Of a DNA stretch of 7,186 nt, positions 6,398 to 7,186 are shown one piece after another. Origin of the DNA: Lachnospiraceae bacterium UBA7598 (GTDB lineage: Bacteria; Bacillota; Clostridia; Lachnospirales; Lachnospiraceae). Location of the stretch: positions 1,073-8,258 of the forward strand of contig DLQV01000009.1 in assembly GCA_002474415.1 (NCBI GenBank), written 5' to 3'. Position numbers and translations under genes: made by a program. The notes below the pieces were generated by a model that did not search any database, was not told the origin of the DNA, and saw only the letters and a program-made list of their open reading frames with translations. The stretch's first letter is position 1; each line of letters starts with the position of its first letter.

Positions 6398-7073
6398 TTA
6401 TGACAAAAGAATAACAATTCTGACAAAGGAAAGGGGAAAAATCACGGCGTTTGCCAGAGGTGCCAGACGACCGTCGAGTCAGCTGCTGGCAGCGACGAAT
6501 CCCTTTGCCTTTGGCGAATTCGAAGTGTTTGAAGGAAGAAATTCCTATACGGTTACCAAAGCAAATATTCAGAACTATTTTCGAGAACTGGTTTTAGATC
6601 TGGATGCAGCATCGCTTGCGTTCTACTTTGCAGAATTCGCGGAATATTATTGTCAGGAAAATAATGATGAGCGGGAAATGCTCAAGCTTTTGTACCAGTC
6701 GTTTCGTGCACTAGAAAACAGTAGGTATTCCAAAGAACTTGTGCGTGCAGTGTTTGAACTAAAAGCCATTACCATCAATGGGGAAGGACCGCAGGTGTTT
6801 GCATGTATGCATTGTCATGCAAAAGAAGACCTGTGCTTCTTTTCGGTGAAAAGGGGAGGCATCTTCTGCAGAACCTGTGCGAAGGAAGTACAGGGCATGT
6901 ATATTTCTGATTCCACGCGATATACGATGCAGTATATCATATCCACACCTGTCGCCAAATTATACTCGTTTACCGTTTCAGAGGAAGTACTGAAGGAACT
7001 GAAGATGATTATGAAAGAATATATGGCGTATTATGTGCACCATGACTTTAAGTCCCTTTCGATTTTCGGTTGA
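6342..7073 (+). CDS. recO: DNA repair protein RecO
   Basis: RecO works with RecR (and RecF) to load RecA onto SSB-coated single-stranded DNA in gap repair, and it anneals complementary strands. The 243-residue length is typical. The N-terminal OB-fold region (about residues 1-80) carries the family signature DYDKRITILTKERGKITAFARGARR, here at residues 19-43. A helical middle follows, then a zinc-binding site of four cysteines: Cys155 and Cys158 in CMHC, and Cys176 and Cys179 in CRTC. All four ligands are present, as in many Gram-positive RecO proteins. ATG 6342 is chosen because MSQSVIVMGMVL aligns with the usual RecO N-terminus; AGAAGGA (6324-6330) lies eleven bases upstream, a little far. 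The in-frame ATG at 6306 has no properly spaced site. The first 56 bases overlap the yqzL-like gene in another frame, which implies linked expression. The stop codon overlaps the -35 box of the next promoter. Confidence 0.96.
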   Translation: MSQSVIVMGMVLTAMPVNDYDKRITILTKERGKITAFARGARRPSSQLLAATNPFAFGEFEVFEGRNSYTVTKANIQNYFRELVLDLDAASLAFYFAEFAEYYCQENNDEREMLKLLYQSFRALENSRYSKELVRAVFELKAITINGEGPQVFACMHCHAKEDLCFFSVKRGGIFCRTCAKEVQGMYISDSTRYTMQYIISTPVAKLYSFTVSEEVLKELKMIMKEYMAYYVHHDFKSLSIFG

Positions 7074-7098
7074 AATGGGAATATGAAAAGTGTATAAT
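7070..7098 (+). promoter_or_regulatory. Sigma-A-type promoter TTGAAA - 17 - TATAAT
   Basis: TTGAAA (7070-7075) matches the -35 consensus at five of six positions, TATAAT (7093-7098) is a perfect -10 box, and the spacer is the ideal 17 bases. Transcription would start near 7105, about 30 bases before the ATG at 7135. The -35 box overlaps the recO stop codon (7071-7073). The promoter marks the next gene as able to form its own transcription unit, although no terminator separates it from recO in the visible sequence. Confidence 0.8.
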
Positions 7099-7105
7099 AT
7101 CATGG

Positions 7106-7131
7106 ATTGTGAATAGAGGAGGAATTGTGAA
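7106..7131 (+). repeat. Direct repeat ATTGTGAA around the ribosome binding site of the last gene
   Basis: ATTGTGAA occurs at 7106-7113 and again at 7124-7131, with starts 18 bases apart. The first copy falls at the predicted transcription start and the two flank the AGGAGG at 7117-7122. It could be an operator or RNA-binding site, but eight bases in an AT-rich leader may repeat by chance. Confidence 0.3.
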
Positions 7132-7134
7132 ATC

Positions 7135-7186
7135 ATGAAGAGATTCGGTCAGATTGTGCTGGTATTTCTGCTATGCGTAGGAATGT
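7135..7186 (+). CDS. Start of an unidentified gene, likely exported or membrane-anchored product (partial)
   Basis: Only the first 17 codons are in the window: MKRFGQIVLVFLLCVGM. Two positive residues followed by a hydrophobic run are typical of a signal peptide or N-terminal membrane anchor. The Cys at residue 14 has no good lipobox before it, so a lipoprotein cannot be claimed. AGGAGG (7117-7122) lies twelve bases upstream, slightly long. GTG at 7127 is better spaced but stops after three codons and is not an alternative start. The strong promoter at 7070-7098 serves this gene. The product cannot be identified from so little sequence. Confidence 0.65.
   Translation, partial: MKRFGQIVLVFLLCVGM

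Overview
The window looks like core chromosome of a Gram-positive Clostridia-type bacterium, most likely a gut Lachnospiraceae relative; the genus cannot be fixed. The reasons are moderate-to-low GC, strong GGAGG-type ribosome binding sites, all genes on one strand, the Firmicutes gene order era - yqzL-like - recO, and protein types typical of that group (DUF1015, a cytosolic M16C peptidase, a four-cysteine RecO).

Layout, all on the + strand. Positions 1-66 hold a short AT-rich leader with a possible -10 box and a seven-codon mini-ORF. Positions 67-1305 encode a DUF1015 protein, a family often found beside serine-biosynthesis genes in Clostridia. Positions 1328-2236 encode a small-conductance mechanosensitive channel (MscS). 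Positions 2275-5202 encode a large cytosolic zinc peptidase of the M16C (presequence protease/falcilysin) family. Positions 5222-6130 encode the ribosome-assembly GTPase Era. Positions 6131-6217 hold a hairpin that buries the ribosome binding site of the next gene. Positions 6218-6397 encode a 59-residue YqzL-like protein. Positions 6342-7073 encode the recombination mediator RecO, which overlaps the small gene by 56 bases in another frame. A good sigma-A-type promoter overlaps the recO stop codon and drives a new gene that starts at 7135 and leaves the window after 17 codons.

The genes from DUF1015 to recO are closely spaced (19-87 bases, or overlapping). I see no clear internal terminator, so they could share a transcript, although their functions are mixed: osmotic safety valve, peptide turnover, 30S maturation and DNA repair. 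Era, the YqzL-like protein and RecO form the conserved core of the cluster. No intergenic stretch exceeds 300 bases.

I find no mobile element, CRISPR array, tRNA, rRNA or defence system, and no evidence for a new multi-gene system. The points most worth a second look are the hairpin over the yqzL-like ribosome binding site, the out-of-frame yqzL/recO overlap with its imperfect 19-base duplication, the DGHHR motif of the DUF1015 protein, and several start codons where the Shine-Dalgarno sequence lies inside a longer reading frame.
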